A program made the position numbers and the translations under genes. DNA of 64,000 bases, from positions 29,343,483-29,407,482 of the forward strand of contig NC_044561.1 in NCBI RefSeq assembly GCF_007565055.1, in the 5' to 3' direction. Positions 55,655 to 64,000 of this stretch are shown piece by piece (the first letter of the stretch is position 1; each line of letters starts with the position of its first letter). The notes under the pieces are model-generated. The model did not search any database and was not told the DNA's origin. It was given only the letters and a program-made list of their open reading frames with translations. The DNA comes from Rhinopithecus roxellana (lineage: Eukaryota > Chordata > Mammalia > Primates > Cercopithecidae).

Positions 55655-55667
55655 GGGGGGGGGGGGG
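55655..55667. repeat. (G)13 homopolymer
   Basis: Thirteen consecutive G residues in the intron between RALGDS-like exons B and C. Unusual length for G runs; likely to be error-prone in sequencing and length-variable. Confidence 0.97.
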
Positions 55668-55905
55668 TGATTACAACAAAAGAAGGTGAAGCTACTCTAT
55701 GCATCTGTGTTTAAAGTGTCATCTCAGAGAACTCATCCCTGCAGACGCACAAGGTAGGAGCTGCACCCTCGCATGTCACTGTAATATTCCTTAAGGGAGG
55801 CCATGTTTCACCACAGGTCAGCCTCTCAGTGCCGGTGGAGCCTGTCATGATAAAATTTCCTTTCTAGGCAGCCTTTCTGCAGGGAGCATAATACTGTGTG
55901 TGTCC

Positions 55906-56302
55906 TAATAGGCTGGAGCAGTTTCCCAGGGCTGCCATAACATGCACGCTGACTGAAGGGCTTAACCACAGAAATCTGGTTCCTCACAATTCTGGAGACT
56001 GGAAGCCCAACGTCAAGCTGTCAGCCTGGGGTGGTTTCTCTGGGCCTCTCTCCTTGCCTTGGAGATGGCTGATTTCTATCTTGGTCAGCACAGGGTCTTC
56101 TCTTGAACTTCTCTGTGCACTGATCACCTCTCCTTGTAAGAACCCCAGGCATATTAAATTAGGGAACACCCTAATGAACTCACTTCACCTGAATTACCTC
56201 TTCGAGAACTCTGTGTCCAAACACAGTCACATTCTGAGTTTTTGGGGTTTAGAATAGAAACAGTTACATTTGGGAGAGGGGACACAATTCAACCCATAAA
56301 AT
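55906..56302 (-). mobile_element. MLT1-type LTR (ERVL-MaLR), antisense
   Basis: Minus-strand MLT1: on the plus strand CAGGGCTGCCATAACATGCA, ATTCTGGAGACTGGAAGCCC, TATTAAATTAGGGAACACCC, AATTACCTCTTCGAGAACTC and GGACACAATTCAACCCATAA occur in order. Confidence 0.8.
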
Positions 56303-56339
56303 ATACAAATCCCCTGCAGAAGACACACACCCGGGAAAG

Positions 56340-56580
56340 GGATATCTGCGTGAAAGGATGTGCAGATACCAAGTTTCAACAGGTGTAGCCAGTTGACTTT
56401 CCAAAAGGGCTCCAGCTGCTCACAGGGTCACCAGCAGCCTCTGAAGGTAGCTGCTTCTCTGAACACATCCTCCCCTGAAAACTAACGTGCTCTTAACTTT
56501 GTGCCAATCTGCTGTCTGTGTGGCAGAGAAAATCACCTTGTTTCATTTCCAGTTTCAAACCTACATTTGAGTAACCTTTC
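56340..56580 (-). mobile_element. L1M-like fragment, diverged
   Basis: TTGACTTTCCAAAAGGGCTC, GTCACCAGCAGCCTCTGA and TTTGTGCCAATCTG recall antisense L1M 3' sequence. Weak. Confidence 0.4.
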
Positions 56581-57296
56581 CCCGTTTCAATACCTGCCTG
56601 CGTTTTCTCTTCCACGAGTCGCCTGGCAGATCCTGGGCCTTGGGGTGAGCTTCCTCCCACCCTGGAGTCTTCCGGCATTTTCCCCTTGGCCAGGGCTGGG
56701 ATGGACGTAGTTGTTTCTCCAGACTCATGTTGATGTTAAAGAACAAAAACAATCACATCCCTTTAAGTCAAAGGGTTCTTCTAGAGCGTCTTGTCCTACG
56801 TACTGTCACTAAAATGAGGAGAGGACAAGACCTCCCCAGGCCTTTCCCCTCCATATCAGAAGTAGAGCCTCAGGTGGCGTAGAGGGAATTTCATCCAGTC
56901 CTCCCTGTGGAAGGTGCTCTCTTCTGACCCGGGTGCTGCTGAGCAAGCATTTGACATCCAAAAGCCCGCATCTCCTCTTCTCCACCATGAGGGTGATTTT
57001 TGAGGATTGCAGGGATGATGCTCTTCATGCAGGCTGTTGATACAGAGGGTGCTGTTGCCCCACAGCTGACATTCACCATGCCGATGCCTTGGAGGCATGA
57101 ATCATTTTCTCCTTCTCCATCCTCACATGCAATTTTACCTTGAAAGCCTAGAACCCTTTTCACCATGGGCACCCAGGTTTTCTCCACACACACAAGTCCC
57201 TGAAGGGTTGGTTCTTCTAGATGTGAGTTCCACATCCCGATCGTCTGGTGGTTCATGGTGTTACCACTGACTCCCATGTCCCTCCTTGTCCCCCAG

Positions 57297-57469
57297 TATG
57301 AAAATGAGATCTGCAGGATGCCAACTTTCCAGCCCAGCACAAGGGAGAAGCTTTTGGAGTCCCTGGTTCCAGCCTTTCTAACTAAACCCATCTCCTCTTA
57401 TGCCACCTGCCTGGGTCCCTCCTGGGACTTTATCACCATGCCATACTTTTTGGAACTACTGGTTAGAAG
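57297..57469 (+). pseudogene. RALGDS-like exon C (REM region)
   Basis: Acceptor GTCCCCCAG, donor AAG|GTGAGT. It reads YENEICRMPTFQPSTREKLL, then ESLVPAFLTKPISSYATCL and a TMPYFLELLVR-like end. It parallels the RALGDS segment with GTLEKLVEHLVPAF and the LDLLFKR end. Open throughout; ends in phase 2. Confidence 0.78.
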
Positions 57470-57947
57470 GTGAGTGTCCATCTCCTCCAAGGCACCGAGG
57501 TCCCTCTGTCCCCTACTGGCTGTGTCTTGAAGTTGCAGCTCTTGGAGCCTCTGTTGGCTCCTCTGGAACAAGGAGTAGTGAGAAGATGAACCTCACAGGG
57601 TTCTTGTAGGGATTGAATGACCTAAGACATGGCAAACAAAAGGGTCCCTAGAGCCTAAAACTCTGGACAATCTGCTGTGGGTGCTGTGATTCATGTTTAC
57701 TACTTTTCTCTTCCCCCTCACTGAAGCAGCTCTCAGCATTCTGCCACAATGGCCCATATCTCTTGCTGTTTGGAAAGGCACATAGAAAGCAAGTCCGTGA
57801 TGGCATTGGTAAAGGATGTCTGAGATTCTTTCTGGCTTGACTTTCTCCTTGTCACAGAAGAGGGGTCGCTTGGTGCTGAAAAAGGAGCCACAGGCCCACT
57901 CAGACATCTAGAGAGGCTCATTGGGGTTCTCCAATGGTTGGGGTTCA

Positions 57948-58125
57948 CTCATTCAACACATACATACAAAACACCTCATTTGTGCATCATCCTTCTTGTG
58001 GCTTGGCATAATTTCATAAACAAAGCAGATGACAATCCCTGGGCCTCAATTCTACTCAGAGTCAGGTGCTCACAGTACACACAATAAACAAATCATATCT
58101 ACAGAATGTTAGAGGGGAAACCCTC
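57948..58125 (-). mobile_element. L2 3' end
   Basis: CACTCATTCAACACATACAT, a GATGACAATCCCTGGGCCTC block and ACACAATAAACAAATCATAT match the L2 3' UTR antisense order (CATTCAACAAATATTT, CCCTGCCCTCA, AATAAACAAATAA). Confidence 0.6.
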
Positions 58126-58515
58126 ATGGCCTCCTCTACGTATGGTGGCATCCTCCCAGATTCTGACTAGAATGACGGAGCCCAGCAACAAGTATAAACT
58201 GGGGAGATTTAGGGTTCTGTAGGGTCTCTTTACCCACAAAACATGGGGGGAATCATGTGGATTCTGGCTGGAAAGAGACTAAAGGAGTCCTGGGGTTCAT
58301 ATCTCTTAGAATTCCCATGACAAGGCTGACATCTGGGGACTTCCCCTGCAAGAGGCAAATACTGAGTTCTGTAAATGGGAACTTAGGTCCCCTGCAAAGG
58401 AGAAGTGAGGCTGGGGTTACAGCTGTCCACTGAGAGACCCATCCCCAGCACTGTGGCTTCCAAGCTCTCCCTGTCCTCCTCCACCTGACTTCTGCCCCTA
58501 ACCTCCTAACCCCAG

Positions 58516-58722
58516 GACCAGGGGAACCAGAGCTGGAGCTTTGATGAGCAAGCTGCTCACAAATCTGCCTGGAGCTGAAGTCTTGAGTGCCCAGGTGCAC
58601 AGTGCTGTGCTCCAGGGCCATTGGGAAGACAATGTCAGTGGGACACTGGGGCGCACAAGGGTCTGTACAGCCCTGCTACATGGCCAGGTCTGCCCCTTCC
58701 AGGACAGCACTGATGGCTTGTG
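58516..58722 (+). pseudogene. RGL4-like exon D (start of the known RGL4-type N-terminus)
   Basis: Acceptor AACCCCAG, donor TG|GTAGGG. The frame carried from exon C is open and passes through an in-frame ATG at 58544 giving MSKLLTNLPGAEVLSAQVHS, then GRTRVCTALLHGQVCPFQDS. This ATG corresponds to the N-terminus that I recall for RGL4. Confidence 0.85.
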
Positions 58723-58847
58723 GTAGGGTGGGGCTGTCCTCTACAGAGGCAGCAAGAGGCCAGGGACCCAGAACCACACAAGAGTGCCCTGGAGGGTTGT
58801 GTGGGAAAAGGCCTGGCCTCTGACTCAGCTGTCCACTCCATCACCAG

Positions 58848-59040
58848 CACCACCACCTCCATTTTGTTCACCTGGCCCCCTGAAAACACTTCAGTTTGCT
58901 GCCAGGTCCTGCAACGGTCATCTTTCTGGATAAAGCTGGCCTTCAAGACTTCGCCTGGCCTGGACTGGGCTTGGAGGACCATCAGGAAATTGTCCTAGGC
59001 CAGTTGGTGCTTCCGGAGCCCAAGGAGTCCAAGCCAGAAG
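58848..59040 (+). pseudogene. RGL4-like exon E, frameshifted
   Basis: Acceptor ATCACCAG (phase-compatible with D), donor AAG|GTGAGG. It reads TTTSILFTWPPENTSVCCQ then RSSFWIKLAFK. A one-base-type shift near 58945 moves the homologous frame to WPGLGLEDHQEIVLGQLVLP and EPKESKP. In the unshifted frame a TAG follows within about 50 bp. Confidence 0.85.
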
Positions 59041-59180
59041 GTGAGGAGACTTGCAGTCTGGAAGACTTTCTGGGGGTGGTGTTTTGGGGCTACAATTCCC
59101 TTAAATTCCATCCAGTCATTTCTATACTTGGAAATCCCAGTGAAAAGTGACTGCTATGGTGACTTTTTCTCCTTTTCCAG

Positions 59181-59509
59181 ATCCTGCTCCACCTCCTGGG
59201 CAACACCCACTAACAATGCTGGCCCTGGAGCCAGCACCACCACTGCTGGCGGACCTGGGGCCTGCTCTGGAGCCAGAGTCACCTGTAGCCATGGATGCAC
59301 AAGGATATCTACATTCAGCACCAGCACCAGCATCAGCACCAGCACCAGGGGAAGGGCCTCCTCCAGGAACAGTGCTGGAGCCACAGTCAGCCCCAGAGTC
59401 CCCCTGTCCCTGTCCCGGGACTGCCAAGAGTCAACTCAGTGAGGAGCTGGCTGACATCACGACCTTCCCTCCCAGGCTGCTGGCAGAGCAGCTGACCCTC
59501 ATGGTTGCG
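59181..59509 (+). pseudogene. RGL4-like exon F (Pro/Ala-rich linker)
   Basis: Acceptor CCTTTTCCAG, donor GCG|GTGAGC. About 109 uninterrupted codons: PAPPPGQHPLTMLALEPAPP, LLADLGPALEPESP, an APAPASAPAPGEG repeat, then TTFPPRLLAEQLTLM leading into the RasGEF domain. The CAGCACCAGCAC array (59318-59348) is a short internal repeat. The segment 59364-59434 is the donor of the insertion in exon G. Confidence 0.9.
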
Positions 59510-60277
59510 GTGAGCAGCTGGGCTGTCCAGGCTGTGCCTCTGGCATCAGCTGTCCCAGACCGGCCTCTCCCCGAGGAGCGGCCAATGCCCTGGGTCCAAT
59601 TTCAGCCCCACTTCTTACCAACCATGGAATCTGGATGCGTTTCCTCACCCACAAGCCTTCCTTGTCTGCATGTAGACAGCGGAGATGGGACATCACCCAT
59701 GCCAGCTGCACAGAGTGACTGTGCAGACTGAATGACAGGGGATGGACAGAAAGCAGGACAGGGCAGGTGATCACTGAGGGGCAGGCAGGGCCATGGGTCA
59801 CTCACCCAGCTGCTCAGGAGCCTCACCACCCTCAGTACTTGTTAGGTACCTGATGCACACTAGATTCAATGGCAGACACCCAAACAGAGCCCAAGGTTGG
59901 AGCTGCCACAAGGAAAGTGCACCAGTATGGAGAGAATGAGTAGAGGGCTGATTGGGATGGGATGAAGTAGAGGCCTCAGGATGGGCAGACCTAAGCCACC
60001 TTCTGGTACTTGGAGTGAGGATGGCCTGGGAGAAAATGTCACTCTCTCTTCCCACCATTGTTGGGTTCTGGGCCATGATGCATTCAGGGCCCTCGGTGGG
60101 CAGAAAACCAAGCACAGGGACCCCCACAAGTCTGGAGCATATTTTAAAGCTTTCTGAGTCCCAGCTCTGTTCCTGCCAGAGACTGTGGATGACTATGAGC
60201 TCAGTTCCTGCCTGGTACTGTGGGTGACTCTGAGCTGGGATGTGCTGTGTCCGTGACACTCTCTTACTCCCCCAAAG

Positions 60278-60588
60278 GAGCTGTTCAAGAAGGTGGAGCT
60301 CTACGAATGCATGGGCTCCATCTGGGGCCAATGACATCAGAAGGGGAGTGAGCACGTGGCACCCACAGTTTGTGCCACCATTGCACACTTCAACAGACTC
60401 ACCAACTGTGTCACCACCTCCTGCCTCGGGGACCACAGGATGAGGGCCCAGGACATGGCCAGGGTGGTGGAGCACAGTCAGGAACAGTGCTGGAGCCACA
60501 GTCAGCCCCAGAGTCCCCCTGTCCCTGTCCCGGGACTGCCAAGAGTCAAGCACAGGAAACCCCCACAAGGTGGATCAAGGTGGCCAGG
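60278..60588 (+). pseudogene. RGL4-like exon G (RasGEF start) with nonsense codon and 95-bp insertion
   Basis: Acceptor CCCCAAAG, donor AGG|GTAAGC. It reads ELFKKVELYECMGSIWGQ, a TGA stop (60332-60334; a GGA in the remembered RGL4), then KGSEHVAPTVCATIAHFNRL and TNCVTTSCLGDHRM to VVEH. There 95 foreign bases (60476-60570) split the expected VVEH-WIKVAR. Removing them leaves 216 bp (72 codons), exactly in phase with exon H. Confidence 0.9.
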
Positions 60589-60957
60589 GTAAGCCATGGT
60601 TGGGCCTTGGGATGCCCTCTCTAAAAATGGGGAACTGCCTCTTCTCCATTGGCTTTCAGGATTGGCACCTGTATCTCTAGCCTGAGCCCTGCACATCCCC
60701 TAGGCCCTTCTTCCCAGAGCTTCCCTGACCTTGAACCCCATGACCCAGTGGTGGCTGTTCACTTCTGACCTGGGATCTTCCTTGGGTGGAACTGAAATCC
60801 TCCTAGATGAGTGACATTCACTCAGCCCCAGGTGTGCCCTCCTGAGGCTCCCCGGGCCTCTGCTTCATTCAGGAAGGGAGATCTCAGCAGAGGGGGCTGA
60901 GGCTGAAGTGGGTCTGACTCCAACTCTGGACCTCACAGCTCACTCTTCCCTCTCCAG

Positions 60958-61061
60958 GAGTGCCTAAGCCTCAACAACTTCTCCTCAGTGCACGCCATCG
61001 TCTCTTCTCTGTGTAGCAGCCCAATACATCAGCTACACAAGATGTGGGCAAGAGTGTCCAG
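60958..61061 (+). pseudogene. RGL4-like exon H (RasGEF)
   Basis: Acceptor CCTCTCCAG, donor CAG|GTGAGG. It reads ECLSLNNFSSVHAIVSSLCS then SPIHQLHKMWARVS; open. This is the RasGEF core helix region, NNFSSVHAI being the typical NFSSLYAI-like motif. Confidence 0.9.
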
Positions 61062-61553
61062 GTGAGGAGCTCCCTCCAGGGGAGCACCAGGGTTGACCTA
61101 GGGACCCATAGTTCTCCCCATGTGCCTTCAACGATTCTGAAAGGTTCTTGGAGACCAGGGACATGGGAGGCAGGGATGGGCTGGTGGGTGCGGTCACTAA
61201 GCTGCCCTGGACTCCTAGGCAAGGATTTCCAACACAGGACTAAGGGTTTTTTAACCATCAGGAACAGGCTGGAGCCAACTGGAGGCTTTCAGGTGTTTGT
61301 ACCCAGCAGTGGAACTGTGTCCAGCTGGAAGCTAACTGTGAACACGACGGGGCTCATGTGAAGTAGAGATGGGCCAGGGGAGGAGCATGACAGTCCCACC
61401 CTGGTCCTGTGGAGCCCTTGTCATCAGAGGACCCCACTGGAAACGCTCACACAGGAAGCTGGGACTCACTGGGTTTTCAAACAAAAGGGATTGGAACTCA
61501 CAAATCTGCCCCCAATTCCCAAATTTACCCTTTTTTCTTTCCTCTGTCCATAG

Positions 61554-61623
61554 CAAAAGCACAAAATATTTAAAAGAACTCTGCAAAAAAGACACTGCAG
61601 TGAAGAGGGACCTGCTGATCAAG
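61554..61623 (+). pseudogene. RGL4-like exon I (RasGEF)
   Basis: Acceptor CTGTCCATAG, donor AAG|GTACAG. It reads KSTKYLKELCKKDTAVKRDL then LIK; open, 70 bp. Confidence 0.88.
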
Positions 61624-62734
61624 GTACAGCGGAGTCTGGGAGATGTGGGGCAAGTGTTTAAGGGTCACAGAAAAGAGTGAGTTTGGAAGGGCATTGGACC
61701 CAGTGTGCAGTGGTTATTTTGTAATGTTTGGACTTACCTACAGAAACTGGACTTGAAAAATTCCCTCCATGCCTACTTTGGGCAACCAGGAAGAGAGGTG
61801 TGGGGGTCCATGGGCACATGGGGGCACAGGGGCAGGAGGCCCTGGAAATGGGATGTGGCAATGGCTGCTGGGCTGCTGGGATTCTGAGCGGGAGTGATGA
61901 GCAGCAGCATTAGCAGGACTCTGGCTCCCATGCTGGTCCATGCTGCTGGCATGGAGCTTCCTCCAGGCTGGGGACTGGTCATTGTAGGTGGGACTTTCTT
62001 CCTTCCTCAAACTGACAGCTGTTCCTCAGGAAGCCAGGCCTCTGCTGCTGCTTCTGTCTGCAACGCACCTCCATGGGCAGGGGGCCTCTGCCCACACTGG
62101 GGGAAAGAGGGAATGACAACAGAGGAAGGTCATGTGCCATGGAGTCCAGTAGACTGCCCAGCTATGGGTACCAGTGGGCAACCTCAGGACAGATGTATGT
62201 GCTTGCTGGGACTCCCTGCTCTGCCCTTTGCAGACATCCAGAAATGGTCATGTCACAGGATTCTCACCAGTTAGCAGTGACACATGCTCATGACAAGTAT
62301 CTGGGGGATTCATGCATTCCTAGGGGATCCTCCCTGACCAGATCTCAGAATCTTCCATGCAAATGAGAAGGCAACATGTCATCCCACCCAGGATTCTGGA
62401 AAACCCTGCCATATCCTTCAGAGGTGTCACCTCAGGAGGCCACATCCTGAGTGGAGGAAGAGAGAGTTCTGTGCACGGAACTCACCTGGGGGGTCACTGG
62501 CGAGGCCAAACCATGGATTTGGCATGGCGCAAACCCAGTTTGTGTGGCAGAGACTCCAGTGGGGCTCAGATATGCAGGTGCCACTTAACCAGGTCTCCTA
62601 AAATGCCCTGCCCCTTTCCCATCACGACTCTGCAAGGCTGGAGACCTAGACACTCAGAGACTCCAGAGAACAAGCCCCTGATGGGTGGTGGTGCTGGGAT
62701 GTGGGGTGAAGGTAGTCGAGACAGAACCTCTAGG

Positions 62735-62870
62735 AGGGGGAGTCGCTGCCCACTCTGGGTCTCTGTTTCCTCATCTGGAAAATGAAGGGGTACTGAGCCT
62801 GTAGTGCAGGCCTCACAGGGTGGAAATGAGGTTCAAGAAAAGAAAGCAATTGGAGGGTGCTCATGAATGG
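62735..62870 (+). mobile_element. MIR SINE
   Basis: CTGGGTCTCTGTTTCCTCAT, CTGGAAAATGAAGGGGTACT, then GTGCAGGCCTCACAGGGTGG: MIR core, forward. Confidence 0.65.
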
Positions 62871-62929
62871 TTCTTCCTCAGAGAGATGAGGGGGAGAGCA
62901 ATGACAACAGCTGCAGGGAACTGAGCACT

Positions 62930-63050
62930 CAAGAGGCCCTGTGAGGTAGCTGTGGTTTCCATGGCTCTTTACAGAAGAGGAAACAGTCTCAGGGAGGCCG
63001 GCTGCGTGAGCGGGTGACACACACAGGGAGTGTGGAGCTGGCCAGTGGTA
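62930..63050 (-). mobile_element. MIR SINE, opposite orientation
   Basis: GGCCCTGTGAGGTAGCTGTG, TTTACAGAAGAGGAAACAGT and GCTGCGTGAGCGGGTGACAC: MIR core read antisense. Forms an inverted MIR pair with the preceding one, upstream of exon J. Confidence 0.6.
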
Positions 63051-63166
63051 TGAGCACTGTGCCAGGTGACTCACGCCAGTCCCTGGGGATCCAAGTGTGG
63101 GGTGGCTGGAGTGCAACTGGGGGAAGGGAGGAGAGCCTCACTGTCCCTGTCCCTGACACCTGGCAG

Positions 63167-63241
63167 GTGGGGAGCTTTAAGGTGGCCACCCAGGAGAGGA
63201 ACCACCAGAGAGCCCAGATGAGGCTGCGGAGGCAGAATAAG
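63167..63241 (+). pseudogene. RGL4-like exon J
   Basis: Acceptor CACCTGGCAG, donor AAG|GTGAGT. It reads VGSFKVATQERNHQRAQMRL then RRQNK, 25 codons. Open frame continues into the next intron, which is not meaningful. Confidence 0.88.
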
Positions 63242-63722
63242 GTGAGTGAGACTGTGGCATGGAGGGACCGCAGGGGATCAGAGGACAGGGCTCTTTTTCC
63301 CACCAGCTGGAGACCTCCATATCAAGACAGCGGGGGCTTCCTCCCCAGCCCTGTCCTCCTATGGCCACTGGGCCTGGAAATCCTCCATTGGAGAGACCAG
63401 AGCAAGGGTCTGAGAAAGCAGGACTCAGAGTGGATGTGGGGAAGGGTAAGGCTGGGACCACAGGCCCTTGTGACTTGTTAAAATCCCACCATAGAGGTAA
63501 CTAGGAGTGGTTGCTAGACTTGGAGATCAGCTGGAATAGAGGAGACAGAGAATTGGGAAAGGCAGCTGAGGGTCTTTGTCTGCTACAACTGGGAACCTAG
63601 GGAGGGAGGTTCTGGGAGACAGGGGCTGATGGGATTTCATGGGACAGGACCTTGGGCAGGCAGGTGAGGGTCAATACTCATCACCACTACCCCTCCCACC
63701 TCCCCAACCCTCCATGGCACAG

Positions 63723-63797
63723 GGCGTGGTCCCCTTCCTGGGGGATTTTCTGACTGAGTTACACAGGTTGGATTCAGCCATCCCGGACGATCTGGAT
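63723..63797 (+). pseudogene. RGL4-like exon K (RasGEF)
   Basis: Acceptor ATGGCACAG, donor GAT|GTGAGT. It reads GVVPFLGDFLTELHRLDSAI then PDDLD, the VPFLG-type RasGEF motif. The next exon would lie right of the window. Confidence 0.9.
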
Positions 63798-64000
63798 GTG
63801 AGTGAGCCTGGGGCAGGCTGGTTGGGAACCAGGATCCTGAGACTTGGAGGAGAGGGGCCTGGACGGAGCCCTTAGATCTCAGCCCTTGGAAAACCTCCTC
63901 TCCTGAGAGCCTCACAGCTGCTCCTGTGGGTGGGGGTATCAGGGTCATCTCACGCAGCTGAGTGAAGGAGGCTCCATGGCAGCCACCAGTCCCTATCCCT

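Larger units (their letters stand above)
54532..64000 (+). pseudogene. RGL4/RALGDS-like pseudogene (RalGEF family), runs off right edge
   Basis: RalGDS-family proteins are guanine-nucleotide exchange factors for Ral GTPases, built from an N-terminal REM region, a RasGEF (CDC25) domain and a Ras-binding domain. Eleven exons follow in order with AG/GT boundaries: A 54532-54672, B 55111-55221, C 57297-57469, D 58516-58722, E 58848-59040, F 59181-59509, G 60278-60588, H 60958-61061, I 61554-61623, J 63167-63241, K 63723-63797. Exons D-K match remembered RGL4 closely (for example LLADLGPALEPESP, ELCKKDTAVKRDLLIK, GVVPFLGDFLTEL). Exon phases are all compatible. Three lesions break the frame: an indel in E (about 58945), a TGA at 60332-60334 in G, and a 95-bp insertion in G (60476-60570). 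The last RasGEF exons and any RBD lie outside. The locus is head-to-head with the GUSB pseudogene, as GUSBP11 and RGL4 are neighbours on human 22q11.23. Probably a duplicated paralog; a transcribed but truncated form cannot be excluded. Confidence 0.88.

Noticed and set aside
56891..57391. 166-codon minus-strand frame
   Set aside because: Runs antisense across RALGDS-like exon C and its intron and shows no known motif; best taken as chance.
63014..63481. 155-codon plus-strand frame
   Set aside because: Only the middle 25 codons (exon J) have homology; the rest is intron read-through.

Overview
The window is primate nuclear DNA, most likely human or great ape. The evidence is very dense Alu elements in both orientations (AluJ-, AluS- and AluY-like), L1 with a primate 5' UTR, THE1/MST and MLT1 LTRs, Tigger DNA transposons, MIR and L2, and split vertebrate exons. 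Four low-copy gene relics (RSPH14-like, IGLL-like, GUSB-like and RGL4-like) all have parent or sister genes that I know from human chromosome 22q11.2. I therefore infer a 22q11.2-type segmental-duplication block. I see no intact protein-coding gene.

Layout: 1-13 kb is AT-rich and gene-poor. It holds the 5' end of an antisense L1 (with an ORF0-like frame), a 5'-inverted L1, a THE1/MST LTR with internal sequence, and an intronless NKAIN1-like processed pseudogene (5.09-5.64 kb, minus). 13-18 kb is GC-richer, with a 43-bp minisatellite and two frameshifted RSPH14-like exons (plus). 18-28 kb is repeats plus one candidate aspartate-rich exon (minus). 28.9-30.6 kb carries two exons of an IGLL-like (surrogate light chain) pseudogene (minus), the constant-domain exon gutted by a deletion. 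31.8-40.1 kb is an almost continuous Alu field, including an Alu-in-Alu-in-Alu nest. 40.2-47.2 kb is a GUSB (beta-glucuronidase) pseudogene (minus) with its CpG-rich promoter. 47.7-54.1 kb is Alus and a 650-bp polypyrimidine tract.

54.5 kb to the right edge holds an RGL4/RALGDS-like locus (plus). Eleven exons with consensus splice sites and compatible phases are broken by only three lesions: a frameshift, a nonsense codon, and a 95-bp insertion apparently copied from two nearby donor segments. Its first four exons, which include parts of the RasGEF N-terminal (REM) region, remain fully open.

No operon logic or concerted pathway applies. The block reads as duplicated, decaying gene pieces knitted together by repeats. 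The points most worth a second look are the templated insertion in the RGL4-like exon, the open N-terminal RALGDS-like exons, the NKAIN1-like retrocopy, and the minisatellite that repeats a splice-donor consensus.
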